A stretch of 64,000 nucleotides of DNA from Trichosporon coremiiforme (GCA_039545355.1 BCJJ01000001.1:276427-340426); one strand, 5' to 3'; shown: positions 35,173-46,611, counted from the stretch's first letter. Notes: generated by a model not told the origin, from the sequence alone. Translations and numbers: made by a program.

Positions 35173-35285
35173 TGCCCCCAAGCGGGATTGAACCACTGAC
35201 CTTTCCTTGCGAGCTGAGGCCATGTCTCCGAAGGGATCAAAGCCGTTGCTACGAGAGGAACGCACTGCCACTGTGCTATGCGGGC
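35173..35285 (-). tRNA. tRNA-Thr (anticodon CGT) with a 41-nt intron; one acceptor mismatch
   Basis: Minus strand: acceptor GCCCGCA, D-arm GCAC-AGTGGCA-GTGC, anticodon stem TTCCT/AGGAA, loop CTCGTA|A with anticodon CGT, a 41-nt intron after position 37, variable AGGTC, T-arm AGTGG-TTCAATC-CCGCT, acceptor 3' strand TGGGGGC and discriminator A. All stems pair except 5-68, where G faces G. A C at position 5 would restore the pair. Either a tolerated mismatch, a sequencing error or early decay is possible. I call it a probable functional tRNA-Thr. Confidence 0.82.
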
Positions 35286-35514
35286 TTACGTCATGTTGTG
35301 TTGCAGCTGATTGATGAGCACGGCGGCAGCATTGGGAGCGTGCAAGAATTGTACTGAGGGAGCGAAACGTGCAAGGCAGCTGTGGAGGGCGTTGAGGAAC
35401 GTCTGCGCTCGTGCCACATTGGAACTCTCCCTCACGCGCCGACATTGTGAGAGATCCCCCGTTGTGGTGATCAGCCCATTGTGGAAGGCGGCCCCTTGTA
35501 CGAGAGCAGTACAT

Positions 35515-36190
35515 TCTACCATGGCAAGGTCGGAGAACGACTTCTCCAGATTCAAGCTCTCCCACACGTGTGCCTCACTGTGGCATGGTCGCCAGTGGCT
35601 TTCCGCTTACCAGACATGGATGGTCGGGGAACGCCCTCGCTATGTTAGAAGTCTCCCACGACGGCCCCTCAATCCGGTGTCAAGACCCCAACTCATCAGA
35701 AATGGAGATCCAGAGGTCGGAGAGCCCCTCCGCTAGTTTCGAGGTCTCTCACGACTGCAATCCACATCGCTGTTGACACATCAGGTACGGAGCGGAAAAC
35801 AGCGTTAGAGGAAGGCTCTGCTAGCTTCGAGCTGTCCCACGCTTGATTCTCACCGTCCGGTGAACAAGACAGCACCTTCTACCTCGATCTCGAGGTCGGA
35901 GGACGCCTTCTCTAGATTCTAGGTCTCCCACGCCTGCAAGCGAGCCATCGATTGACGCGTCAGGCATGGACAGAAGGGCCAAGCTTCGGAGGACGCCTCT
36001 GTTAGATTCAAAGTCTCCCACGCTCGGCCCTAACTGTACAAGCATCCCGGACAGCACTTTCTACCTCTCCTATCGAGGTCGGAGGACGGTCCCGCTAGAT
36101 TGAAGGTCTCCCCCGAGTGCTATCCCGATGTAAAAGGCGATCGAGGTTGGGGGACGCCTCTTCCAGAATCGTCATCTCCCACGGCTGCCA
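35515..36190 (-). repeat. Eight degenerate tandem units of about 91 bp that once encoded a peptide repeat
   Basis: The plus-strand motif (T)CGAGGTCGGAGGACGCC...CTAGATTCAAGGTCTCCCACG recurs with its CTCCCA core at 35559, 35653, 35746, 35834, 35925, 36015, 36108 and 36176 (spacings 94, 93, 88, 91, 90, 93 and 68 bp). Read on the minus strand, each unit gives a version of AWETxNLAEASSDL: for example VWESLNLEKSFSDL, AWDSSKLAEPSSNA, AWETLNLTEASSEA and PWEMTILEEASPNL. Several units have stops (AWET*NLEKASSDL). The first unit leads into an open frame to a TGA at 35286 that looks protein-like (MVECTALVQGAAF). The array is most simply a duplicated exon or minisatellite in a decayed gene. Confidence 0.8.
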
Positions 36191-36218
36191 CTGCGTCAGA
36201 TCTCGGTCACGTGTTGCA

Positions 36219-36720
36219 CTACCACCATGTGCGTTGCGTCCTCCTCTCTGCAGTGAGTGTCTGCGAGATGCGGACTGGTCTGAACTGGCCGGCGTCTGCA
36301 CGCTGAACAAGCGTAGAAGAAGCAGAGCTTGAAGTAAGTTTTTCTGGACCCGACTTTGTACCTCTCCCTTCCGCCCCGCAGACAAGTAGAAACTCGGACA
36401 CGCCATACCCCCACCCCCGCCTACTCACGCCTGGGCGGAAGAGGGTAACACTCATGAACTGGGTGGCAAAGAGCGACCAGAACTCATGCAAGTTCAACTC
36501 GAGCGACAGAAAGTTCAGACGTTCCAGTGGACTGTCGGCTGGATGACTGTCTGGCGGGCAGGCGGGTGGAGGTATGAGGCACGGTGAGGAACGCAGGAAC
36601 AGAGGAACGGCATCCAAAAGCTTACTTCGGGACTTTGGCGGGCGTATGCAGCCTACGCGACATGGGACATCCAGGCTGTTCGTTTTGAGCGCAAGCAGCA
36701 CTCGCCGACAGCGTCAGGGC
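36219..36720 (-). CDS. Candidate spliced gene, 5' end unresolved
   Basis: Three minus-strand pieces join in frame: up to 36626 (LLALKTNSLDVPCRVGCIRPPKSR, donor GTAAGC), 36429-36550 (SPLERLNFLSLELNLHEFWSLFATQF, donor GTGAGT) and 36219-36302 (RADAGQFRPVRISQ to a TAG). The second piece is the most protein-like. The acceptor before it (CCGCCAG) lacks the usual CTGAC branch, and no ATG is found for the first piece, so the model is incomplete. No family recognised. It lies directly upstream, on the same strand, of the 91-bp repeat array and could have been one transcript with it. Confidence 0.3.
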
Positions 36721-38417
36721 CTAATGTCACAGGTGGATCTGCCCTTAGCAGCCTCCACCTTGGAAAGTCACCTTCCCTGTCCTTTTTGTGCAGGCAAACT
36801 AGTATCGCGCAGCACATTGGCTCACATTGGCTTCCACTGTATCGAACAAGACAGAGGAAATGCAGGGCGAGGCGCAGACGATAGAGTTGCACAAGCTGCA
36901 CGTCGCACTCCAAAGTGACTGTGTGACTGATTCATGCAGATTCAGACGCGTCGCGGGCCCCAGCGCACATCACTCATGACCGCCCAGACGCGTCGCTCGC
37001 GTATCGCTTTCCAGGGAGTTTCCGAGCGCGCCGTCTCATTCCTGCAAAGTGCGACACAGACGCGCTGAACGAAACGTGTTGACGTGGGCCCGCAGATCCA
37101 GCGGCATGAAATGCGAGCCTCACCCCAAGCCACCGCGTACCCGGATCAAAGGGTCGACGCCACGGCGCCGCCCCGGGATGTTTCCTCAGGTTGCTTCATT
37201 TCAGACCCCACCGCTTCCTGCGTGCTGCGCAATGAGCGTACGAGCAGACTAAAGCTTGTCAAGCTTGAAGTTCGGTCTGCGCAAGACTGCGCTACGGCTG
37301 AGCCTGAGCCCTAGTGCGATGGGCGGGCCTAGTAGCAACATTGTGACGCTAGCGACGCTAGCGGGTTAGACCTGGGGAGCGTGCTGAACTGCATAAACAT
37401 GTCTGCAGGCGTGCTCGCCAGCACTCACTAGCTCCCCTGGCGACTTGGCCGACATGAGAATGACCACACAGGATGATGCGAACGGACGCAGCCGATCGTC
37501 TTATCCTGAAGGATGCAAATGTCAGACTCGGGGGGTTTGATTGATGAAAATGACTGCGTCGGGTTTGCTGTTCTCGGCAGGTGCGAGCGAGTGTTCGGGG
37601 GCGAAGGATGACGATAGGATGGAAGGAAGGTATGTCGCATGGGTAGGGGCCTGCGATCTGGCTTGTGGGGATGACGAGAGGTACGAGATAGCTTGGAGCA
37701 GTATGACAGAGATGGTATGGGACGGAGTCGGTCATACCCGCCGATGATGCCGTCAGAATTGGAGAGTGATGACAACGGACAGAGCAAGACGAAGGACGAA
37801 GGGTGGTGGGTGGGTCTCTGCGCACGGTGCGCTAGCGCGGAACCCTGGCTCCTGGCTTGCTGGGTTGAGGTCTATGGGTTGATGCCTGTATGTCTGTACG
37901 CCCGTACGCCCGTACGCCATGCTCAGCGCCCTCTTCGCAAACGCTGACTGAGCGCTCACCGGTGCGTCGCTCGCTCGATTTAAGCTCGTGCCCCACCCCG
38001 TACCACAGACTCGAGGAACAGGTCCCTTGCATCCTCTCGACGCACAAGCACCCCCGACCCAAACAACGAGCCACTAAGGCAACTCAGCCAAACGCATCAC
38101 CGCACATCCACGACGCCTGCGCCCGGCCCCTTGATGTCCTTGATGTCCTTGATGTCCTTGCTCCAGCAAAGGTCATCCATCATCATCTTGGTTCCGGCGC
38201 GCCATCGCACCAGAGCCGCAGATGCAGAGCTTAATCGGATCACACCAGTCACAGACGCTCAGCGCGCAGAGGTTTACCCACCGCAAAACGCCCAAGGGTT
38301 CACAGCCGAAGCCCGAGTCCTGCCTGCATCCTGACCTGAGACCCTCCCTCACTTGGACACCTGAGCCAGAGCCGGCACCCTCCTACATTCTGCACCATCT
38401 GACCTGACCCATCACCC
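36721..38417. other. No recognisable gene; includes a (TTGATGTCC)3 repeat
   Basis: No family, tRNA or clean splice set. A 9-bp unit repeated three times lies at 38131-38157, and a short GTACGCCC repeat at 37896-37917. The last 400 bp are CT/CA-rich leader-like sequence for the next gene. Confidence 0.4.
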
Positions 38418-38558
38418 ATGTCCTCCACGACCGATATCCAACTTTCAACCTTTGTCTCCATCCCATCTCACTCCGTCACTACCACGACCTCCGACAACCC
38501 CGCCGGCCCCACCATCGCCGCCGACACTCCAACCACGAGGCGGAGGCGCATCGCCTGA
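38418..38558 (+). other. Upstream ORF (46 codons) before the ADF-H/PH gene
   Basis: ATG at 38418 opens a Thr/Ser-rich frame (MSSTTDIQLSTFVSIPSHS) closed by TGA at 38556-38558, 45 bp before the main ATG at 38603. If both lie on the mRNA, ribosomes reach it first, which would lower translation of the main frame. The peptide has no family signature. Confidence 0.4.
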
Positions 38559-38602
38559 CCCCTCGCCTGACCCCGCCTCCACCAGCACCAACCGCTGCGC
38601 CC

Positions 38603-41600
38603 ATGTCCGCAGACACATCCGACCCCGCTCTTGCCAGCGCCGTCCGGGCGGTCCATGCCCAGGACGACCCGACGACATGGTGAGCAGCATGATGTGCCTC
38701 GGCACACATCCGTGTTGGCCCTTGGCATACTGGCACTGATTGATTGTTTACTGACGTACAGGCTCGTCGCCGGCTACGCTGCGCCAGGGACACCGAAGAT
38801 CGTGCTGATCGAGGCGGGGACCGNCCCCGCGCTCCCGCCGCTGCGAAGACTGCTCGACTCGGACGCCGTCGCAACGGCCGACGCGACCTTCGCCTACGCC
38901 TCAGTGCAAGGAAAGGGCCTCGTGATCCTCCGCTTAGGCAACGCTGTCAAGTGAGTCGTCCTTCTGACTTTTCCGGCTGTCCTTTCGGGCATCGGTCCTC
39001 TGGAGCTGCCCAGGAACCATCACATGCTGCACGTTGGTCTGCTGCGATCCGACCCCACAGAAGTGTCGACACGCCCATCTCGCACACCTCCAGTGCCAGA
39101 CGGACATCATCCGCCGCAGCCTGCGGGCTGCGGTCCGGCGCGGTCCAGCACTCAGCTAGGCGCTGTTGGGGCATGAGATCTGAGCGCCCACGGCGCTAAC
39201 GCTGTCGAATCGATTCCGATCGGTCGTCAAGCAGCTCCAGCTGTCGGCCCGGGCGGAACAGACTTAGAGCGACGCAGCGCACTCCATTCCCTCATCCGGC
39301 GTCACTGCTTCATTCGCTAACCGCTCCCAGTGTCGTGAAGCGAGCTAAGGCGATCGTCCACTCGAGGACATTCGCGGCGCTCTTCCCCGTGAGTTGCTGC
39401 TAACTGCCGTTGTGCGCCGGGCTCCGCTGACTTTCTCCAGGATTACCTCGCGCTCTCCACGATCAACAAGACGGGCCAGTTTACAGAAGAGCTCATAGCG
39501 GAGCAGCTGGGCTTAGACCTGTCGACCGTCTCAACCGCGTCGCCGCCAGGCGGCACTACGGCCGCATTACCGGACGTCTCAGAAGTCACAAATGGAGCCA
39601 AGGTCGAGGCACCCATCCCGGTGCCTGCCGCCGCGCCGGTATCGGAAACCGTCACTCAGCCCCCGACATCAGAGCTCAAGCCCGAACAGCAAGCAAAGCC
39701 GATCGAGCGCACGCCCGAACCCACCCAGCAGCCGACGCCAGCAGCGACTCCTCCCCCAACCGTTCCCATGCCAGCACCCCTAAAGTCGGCGGCTCGCGCG
39801 CGTTCGATCAAGAGGAAGCCATCGAATCCCGCGCCTCCTGCCCCGTCTGAGTCCTCTCCGTCCCAGCCTCCGGCGCCAGCGGTTCCTCCCCCACCAGAAC
39901 GACCACCTCAGCTCGAGCCTGCGCCTGCTCCCGCTGAGCTCGCGACTCCGGCACACCCAGCTCCGACCCCTACGGCTTCAGCCGCCAACCCCCTCCCCAC
40001 CCCGCCTATCGCTGCTGTCCCAGTTATCCCGACGCAGCAGGAGACGCCAGCTGCCGAGCCGCCAGCTGAGAAGAGTCGAAGTGCTCTACCGCAGATCCCA
40101 ACAGCAGTCCGCACATCTCTCGCTGAGTCATCATCGACCGCGTCCGTTGTCAATCCGGCGACTCCACCGGCACTGGCGACGCAGCACGAGCGCAACTCGA
40201 TGTCTGACGAGACCTTCCAGCGGGAAGGGCTCGGTCGCAGCGCCTTAACCCCTCCCCCTTTGCTGTCTGTGTCAACAAAGGACCTCAGCGGTGGGGCGCC
40301 GGTCACACCTGTGACAGCCTCTGCTCTGACCGACACGACGTTTGACTCGCCATTGCCCTCGTCTCTGGCGAACTCGCCGTTCCCGGAGCGCGACTGGTCG
40401 AACGAACGGCGGTTATCGCGACCACCATCCCGACCACTGTCGCCTGATGGATCTTCCGGGCGCGACCGACCAAAGTCGATGCCGCTGTCGCCGCAGCCGC
40501 CGAAGGACGAGCCCCTACCTATCCAGGAGACTACGGTTCCTGCTTCGGGCAGCGAAACATTCGGCCTGGTAGCGCCCCCCGATCGCACGCCAGCACAGAC
40601 GGAGATGGAGGAGCCAGACCAGGAGAGGACGTCTCAGAAAACGCACACCCCGCAACCACACGCAACAGACGCGCCACATGTGCCATCACCTGCTAGGCTG
40701 CCTGAAACAGCTGCCGAGCCGGCCCCGGTGGCCGCTCGACCTCTGCCCATGGCCGACATCCAGCGACCGCAACCTCCTCCGCCTCCACGACGACTGACTT
40801 CCCAGACGGCCGAGGTCTTGCCCGGCGGAGCGCTGCCCTCGCGCTCGTCGTCCCGCACTGGCAGCATTCCTCCGTCTCTTACTTCCACCGCTCGCGTCGA
40901 CGCCCCTCGCCCGAACGGCTCACCGCGACTGGGAGGTCCTGACGGTCCTAGCAAGCTGAACGGAGCCGCCAAGCAGAGCCCCTTCTCCCGACTGAATACC
41001 AGCAACAACAGCTTTCCCCAGCCCGGCAGCTCGCCGAAGCAGGCATCGACGTCGACTTCTTCCCCGGTGCCCGACGTCCCGCGGACACTGCACCGGAGTC
41101 CTTCGATGAGCTCGGCGGGTTCAAGCCAGGGTGGGCGTTCCGCGGTGTCGCCCGTTTCGGTATTCTCGCCTACGATGCCCATCCCGCCGCCTGTCCCGAG
41201 CCACGAGAGCGCCGAGTTCCTGGCGGAGCCCCGGATGCACCCTTCTAAGGAGACCCAGGCCATGGAAGGAACCGGCGTTGGAGGAGTTGCGGGCATGGTT
41301 GGCGTGGGAGCCGCGTTTGCAGTGAGGCAGGCCCTCGCTGCGCACACGCAGGACGTCCCGGTAGTTGAGAGGTCGCAGCTCGCACATGTCCCTGTCCGCC
41401 GATCGTCGCGTCGCGCACTCAACTCTGCCTTCGTTGCGCAGAACAACGACCAACCGTCCCGTGAGTCGACAACAGAGCCGCTGTCGCTCGAGTCGAACCG
41501 ACGGCCATCAGTCGAGAGCACCCGCAGCTCACTCGGCAGATCCAACTCGCTTGACTCTGCCAGCCGCAGCCGCCCCAACGTCACTGCTGGGTGGCGATCG

Positions 41601-44600
41601 AGGACGCCGTCGATCAATTCGCTTGCCAGTGCCGCCGGCTCGTCGGAGCGCAAGCGTCCGCTCGGCTCCCGGCCGATGGGTTCCGCGTCCGGCAGCACCA
41701 CGAACACTCCTCCGATGGTCACCAGCGCCCGTCGTGTACCGAGCCCGGAACCTGTATCGTCCGCAGAGTCGATGACACCGAAGCCTGAGGAGAAGCAGAC
41801 CAACGACGAAGATGCAGAGGACGACAGCGCCAAGCCGGCAGAGCCGGTGGAGTCACTAAGCCACCCGGCGGTCAGGCAGCTGTCATTGTCCCAGTCCCAA
41901 TCGACAGACAACAGCGGCGTTGTTACCCCAGGCTCAGGCAGGAGCATCGGGCACCGCAAGACCCCTTCGGGCAATCGCAAGCCTGCGCCACTGATAGACC
42001 ATGCCCTCATCGAGGCCCTGAAGAAGGAGAGCGTGTCGTCCGACCTGGAGCGCCTGCAGCGCTCGAGGCCGACTACCCCGTTAGGACCTCCGGCCGTGTC
42101 GCCCTTCGTGCCCATTGAGAAAAAGGAGCCACCCACCCGCATCATACCCAAGAAGGTCCCTCCACCTCTGCCGCTGACTGCAACGATGCTGAACGTCGTT
42201 CCGCCTAAGTCTGCGGCTGGCTCCGACACGACCGCCGTCCCGAAGGGCCCGCTCAGCCCTGGTCTCCTCAGCCCGACAACGCCGACCAGCCTCCGCAGCC
42301 CGATCAGCTCCGTCAGCGCCGCCAGCCCGCGACACTCGCTCAGCTCCGACTTCATGGTGCGCATGAACATGCCCGTCGGCAGCCGGGACAGCACCACGAG
42401 CCGGCTGTCGCAGCGCATGTCGAACCGCCTGTCGCAGTTCTCGGCCCGCATGTCCCGTCGCATCTCGTCTGACTCCGGCCACAACCACCGCCCATACGTG
42501 GAGGAGTCGGCCGGCTCGCACGATTTCGAGCATTCTCAGGCGTCTGTCGTTAACGCCGCCGTCGCCCGACACTCGACTGTCCGCTCCGTCTCCCTGTCCA
42601 ACGGACGGCTGACACCGATCAAGACGTCTGCCCCCAACAGCTTGCACACCTCCCAGGCGTCCCTCCCGCTCCCCTCGCCCGCCATGCTCAACGACGACTA
42701 CCGGTCCGCCCGCGACATCACCGGCCCCGTCGAGGGTATGGTCATCATCACTGCCGACACGCCGCCAAGAACGACTACGGAAAAGAGCGGATCGTCGAAG
42801 GGAACGTCATCGTCATCTCAGGACAAGGTTGAGGACAAAGAGGACAAAACAAAGGAGGAGGACACGAAGATCGCGCCGATCGAGAAGTCCGAGAAAAAGG
42901 AGAACGGCATTAAGCGTAAGGCGCCTCCTGTCGCGGACGTCGTCGACCTGAACGACTCTCCTCAGATCCAACAGTCTGCGACCCTCAGCCCGCCCCCGTC
43001 CATGAACACGGAGCACTTCTCGGCCGTCTCGCCGCAGTTCGTCAACGCCCCGCGCCAGCTGTCCGCCGGCACCAGCCCTTCGCTCGAGTCGTCGGCGGCG
43101 CTGCTGCGCGAGCAGCGCTACCCCGAGACGCCGCAGATGACGTCGCCCACGATCACGACGAGCCCGCCGTCGTCGCTCGACCGCCACTCGTCGCTGTCGC
43201 AGAAGCTGCGCCTCGCGCTCCGCTCCAAGTCGAACGACGAGCACGGCGTGCAGCGCCCCGACTTCCTCCCCGGATCGTCTCCCATCGCCTCGCCGCTCTC
43301 GCCGACGGTCTCGAGCTTCTCAAACTCGCCCAACCCGAACCGCTCGTCCATCCAGGGCTCGCTCGGCCGCGCGTTCCGTCTGCGCGCTGGCTCAAACAGC
43401 GGCGGCCACCAGCCGATGAAGGGTACTAGCCCCGGCGGCATCAGCTCGGACGACTTTAAGCACCTGCACGAGAAAGAGGCGCTGCAAGGCCTCGGACTCG
43501 GCATGCAGTTCCCGCCGAACTCGTACCGCACGCCCTCTGGCGGTCTCGGCTACACCCCGCCGGTGAAGAAGGGCCGCACCGTCTCGAACATTTCAGCCGA
43601 GGACGTGCTCGCGAATATCCGCCTTAAGAACATGGCTGAGCAGGAGGAGGCGCAGGAGCGGTGGCGCCGTCTCGAGACTGAGCGTGCGCAGAATCGCGGC
43701 AGCAACCCCCTCAGCCCTACGCACCAGTACGACTCGCGCGTGCAGTCGCTCGTGTCTTCGACTGGCCCCAGCGACGACGAGGCGCTCAGTCCGGGGCGCA
43801 TCTCGGAGTCGTCCGAGCGCACGCGCAGCTTTACCGAGCCGGACGTCGGCCGTCCAATTCTCCCGCGCAGCAGCCTTGCAGAGCGACCGAAGCCGCACCA
43901 ACGCCTCAGCTCGCGCGATCTCGGCACGCGGGAGAGCATGCACTCGCTATCGTCGTGCGGGTCGCCTCCACGCTCGCCGGATGTCCCCCGCTCACAAACC
44001 CGCGACAGCATCGCCACCGTGTTCTCGTCCGAGTCGGTCCGTTCCCACTCTGACCTGCGCGAGAGCAAAGTCTCGCTCGAGCCGGATGTGCGGAGCGTCA
44101 TCTCCCCTCGGTCGTCGTACGAGCGCAGCGTCAAGTCGCCCGAACGCCGCGAGCGCGCGCGCACCTCCTTCGGACAGCTCAGCGAGCGCGAGCGCGGCTC
44201 GCTGTACCGCGCGTCGACTTTCGAGCCTCGCCTGAGCCGGGACACGATGCGCTCGACGCGGTCGAACGGCTCGCGCACCAGCTTTGAGCGCAGTGCGCGT
44301 GTCTCTCGATCGTCCTTCGACCCGCCATCCCGCATGTCGCGCGACAACTCGTTCCTTGCCTCGCCTAGGGGTTTAGAGCCACTCGACGTGAACGAGCAGC
44401 CGCTGGACGAGGAGACCGAGTCTGAGCGCGAGGCGCGTCTGGAGGCTGAAGCAGCCGAGGATGCCCGTCTCGAGGTTGAGCGTGCCGAGCGCACCGCGAT
44501 AAAGAAAGCCGAGGCCGAGAAACGCGAGGCCGAGCGCCTAGTGGCGCAGAAACGTGGCGAGGCCGAGCGCCAGCGGCATGAGGCCGAGAAAGCCGCCCGG

Positions 44601-44981
44601 CGTGCCGAGGAGGCAGCACGGAGGGACGAGCAGCAAGCCGACGTGCGGCGACAGCTCGTAAAGGGCCACGCTGAGGGCGGCATCATGCTCCGCGGCTGGG
44701 TGACTGTGCAAGGCGTCGGAACCTGGCGCCGGCGGTACTTCCTCCTCCTGACCGATGAGTTACGCCTGTTCAAGGGAGAAGGGGACGAGAAGCCGATCAG
44801 TACTGTGACATTAGGCGGCAAGACGGAGATCGACCACGACGTATACGAGGAGTCCCAGGTGCGCGGCGCGTGGAAGATCAAGGGCGAGAAGGGGGAGGAG
44901 TTCTTCATGTTTGCCGACTCGGGGACTGACAGGGACGTCGTCATGGAGGGGTTCAGGATTGCGACTGGGCGCGAGGTTTAG
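38603..44981 (+). CDS. Giant ADF-homology plus PH domain protein, 1954 aa
   Basis: Exons 38603-38679, 38762-38950, 39331-39388 and 39441-44981. Residues 1-135 form a coactosin/Abp1-type ADF-homology domain (DPTTWLVAGYAAPGTPKIV, FAYASVQGKGLVILRLGN, AKAIVHSRTFAALFPDY, INKTGQFTEELI), which binds F-actin. About 1600 residues of Pro/Ser/Thr-rich, probably disordered sequence follow, full of SPxxP-like and RxxS sites. Residues about 1765-1847 are a charged helix/coiled coil (EAERLVAQKRGEAERQ). Residues about 1854-1954 form a PH domain (IMLRGWVTVQGVGTWRRRYFLL ... AWKIKGEKGEEFFMF). The layout suggests a cortical scaffold linking actin to membrane lipids. Acting partners are unknown. An ambiguous base (N) at 38824 lies inside the ADF-H domain. 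Antisense frames of up to 616 codons over this exon are shadows of its biased composition. Confidence 0.82.
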
Positions 44982-45100
44982 TAGACCGCCCTGTTGAGTT
45001 ATCTTACGCTTAACTTTCTGCTGTATTGTATAAGGACATGTATACCTTAGATCTTGCGCTGCATCGGGACGTGTCATGGTAGCCATAGACGTTAAGACAT

Positions 45101-45774
45101 CTATGGCAAGTCGCGAGCCCACATCAGGACCCTCGCACCTCTAACGTCCTGCACAGTCCCCCATCGGAGAGAAGTAATGCTGAAATCGGATCCGACACCG
45201 GAAGCACTGCACATGTGATTGTCTCGGAAGCGGTGTTGACCATTGTCCCAGAGGATAAACTCCGCATCACACACCTGAGCACATGTGAGCTCGGCAGGAC
45301 TGGATAGTCACCTCGTGACGCCTCGGTTTGTCAAAATCGAGCTTGTGGGCGAGAAAGCTGTGCAGGGGAAAGCGATGCGATCGCACGAGCGTCATGATGG
45401 CAATGACATGCGCCAAGGCCGCTAGAGATAAGGTTGCGGGCAAGGACATGTGCCCGCTCACTCACCCATGTAGGTCAACTGGGCCGAAACGACGGGCAAC
45501 GTTAGCAAAAGTTAGTCCCGCGCAAAGGTGCTCGTAACGACATCAATGACTTACGCACGTCATGCATCACAGATTCGGGAACGAGAGGCTTGGCAGGGCC
45601 ATAGCGCCAGATGCTGAGGGCTTCTGAGGTCACGGGGGGGGGGGGGGGTGGAGCGCTCGAAGCTGTGTTGGGCATGTGGCACCCAACAAACTCACCGCAT
45701 GGCATCCTCGTGATCCACTCCAAGCCGCGCTTCACAGCCGCCCACAGCCGCTCACCACATGACTGCGCTTGTTC
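45101..45774 (-). CDS. Hidden spliced gene of unknown function (3' four exons)
   Basis: Four minus-strand pieces join in frame: 45696-45774 (EQAQSCGERLWAAVKRGLEW), 45555-45623 (LSIWRYGPAKPLVPESVMH), 45312-45421 (LAHVIAIMTLVRSHRFPLHSF) and 45101-45274 (DAEFILWDNGQHRFRDNHM, stop TAG). Together they give 143 codons plus stop. The last intron is a 37-nt GTGACT...AGCTCACATGTGCTCAG. The intron at 45624-45695 contains a 15-base homopolymer. An optional 13-nt exon near 45470 was rejected because it breaks the frame. The third piece includes a short hydrophobic helix. The 5' end may reach about 46020 through a further intron with a GTTGAC branch, but phases there are ambiguous. No family recognised. 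Confidence 0.5.
45634..45648. repeat. 15-base G homopolymer
   Basis: Uninterrupted G15 on the plus strand (C15 in the predicted minus-strand intron, forming its polypyrimidine tract). Length is prone to sequencing and replication error. Confidence 0.9.
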
Positions 45775-45849
45775 CTGCAGAGTTGCCAGAAACAGTAGAC
45801 ATGTGTCGACTGAAATGCCCCGCCGCCGCCTTCTACCTCACAACTCTGT

Positions 45850-46600
45850 GTACGTCAACGATCGTCCGTGATCGGACCAACGCGGTGCTCATCACTCTTC
45901 TGCCCCTATGCCTCCTACGAGCTGTACCAGAACGCGGGAGCCGTAGAGTTCCCGCCGGCGAGCTCCCGCGCCGGCATCCTCGTGACCCTTGCCGTCATCG
46001 TCGGCGTCATGCGTCATGTGGACCTCACAGCGGAGCTCAAGCGTACGGTCCCCTGACGCAGTGCCTGAGTGCCGGTGGCGGCGTACCAGTGTCATGGCAG
46101 GCCGTGTCGGACTCGGCGTCGAACTGCCACATCCGAATGAGGGCCGCGGCAGAGGCTGCTCTTCGGACCGAGACGCCGGTGTTCGAAGGATTGGTAGAGG
46201 TCTGACGGTCACCTAGGTCCGGCGGCCATCGCTGCCCGCTGCGATGACGATAAGCTTCTATCTCCGCAGTCGTCATGATTGGAGTTGCATGGGGCAGGCA
46301 CCTCCCGGATCGAAGTGAAGTAGCAGTAGCAGCTCCTTTGTGGAGTGGCCTACAGCCGTTGTCGCGACTCGTTCGTCCGGGGCTGTCTGCGAGAGGCTTC
46401 ATGACGTCAACCAAGGTCGTTAGTGTTGTCCAGACGAGAGTCAGCTCGAAAATGGCGCAAGATCAGCGGCGCGGCGAGGGTTCAGGAGGTAACAGGCAGC
46501 GGCTCAAAGGCAGAGACGGAAGACGCCGATGAGATGGCAAGCGGGCCGCGCCGTGCGCTCCCTGTTCATCTCTTGCTGCTTGTTCTGTGGATTCGATGCG
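45850..46600. other. Ambiguous region between two genes
   Basis: Both strands carry short open frames. A plus-strand frame (45868-46056) has a hydrophobic stretch ILVTLAVIVGV and ends at TGA, but has no ATG or acceptor. The minus strand may hold the 5' exon of the gene at 45101-45774. I cannot choose between them. Confidence 0.3.
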
Positions 46601-46611
46601 TCTCAGAAAGG

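Noticed and set aside
35137..35565. 142-codon minus frame across tRNA-Thr
   Set aside because: Overlaps the tRNA gene; only the upstream, repeat-derived part in another frame looks protein-like.
40634..42484. 616-codon antisense frame inside the ADF-H/PH gene
   Set aside because: Shadow of the biased, stop-poor disordered linker on the sense strand. Sense strand has known domains at both ends.
43550..44944. 464-codon antisense frame over the PH end
   Set aside because: Ser/Arg-rich complement of the sense coding strand; no domain.
45868..46056. Plus-strand hydrophobic frame ending TGA
   Set aside because: No ATG, no acceptor, and it conflicts with a possible minus-strand 5' exon.
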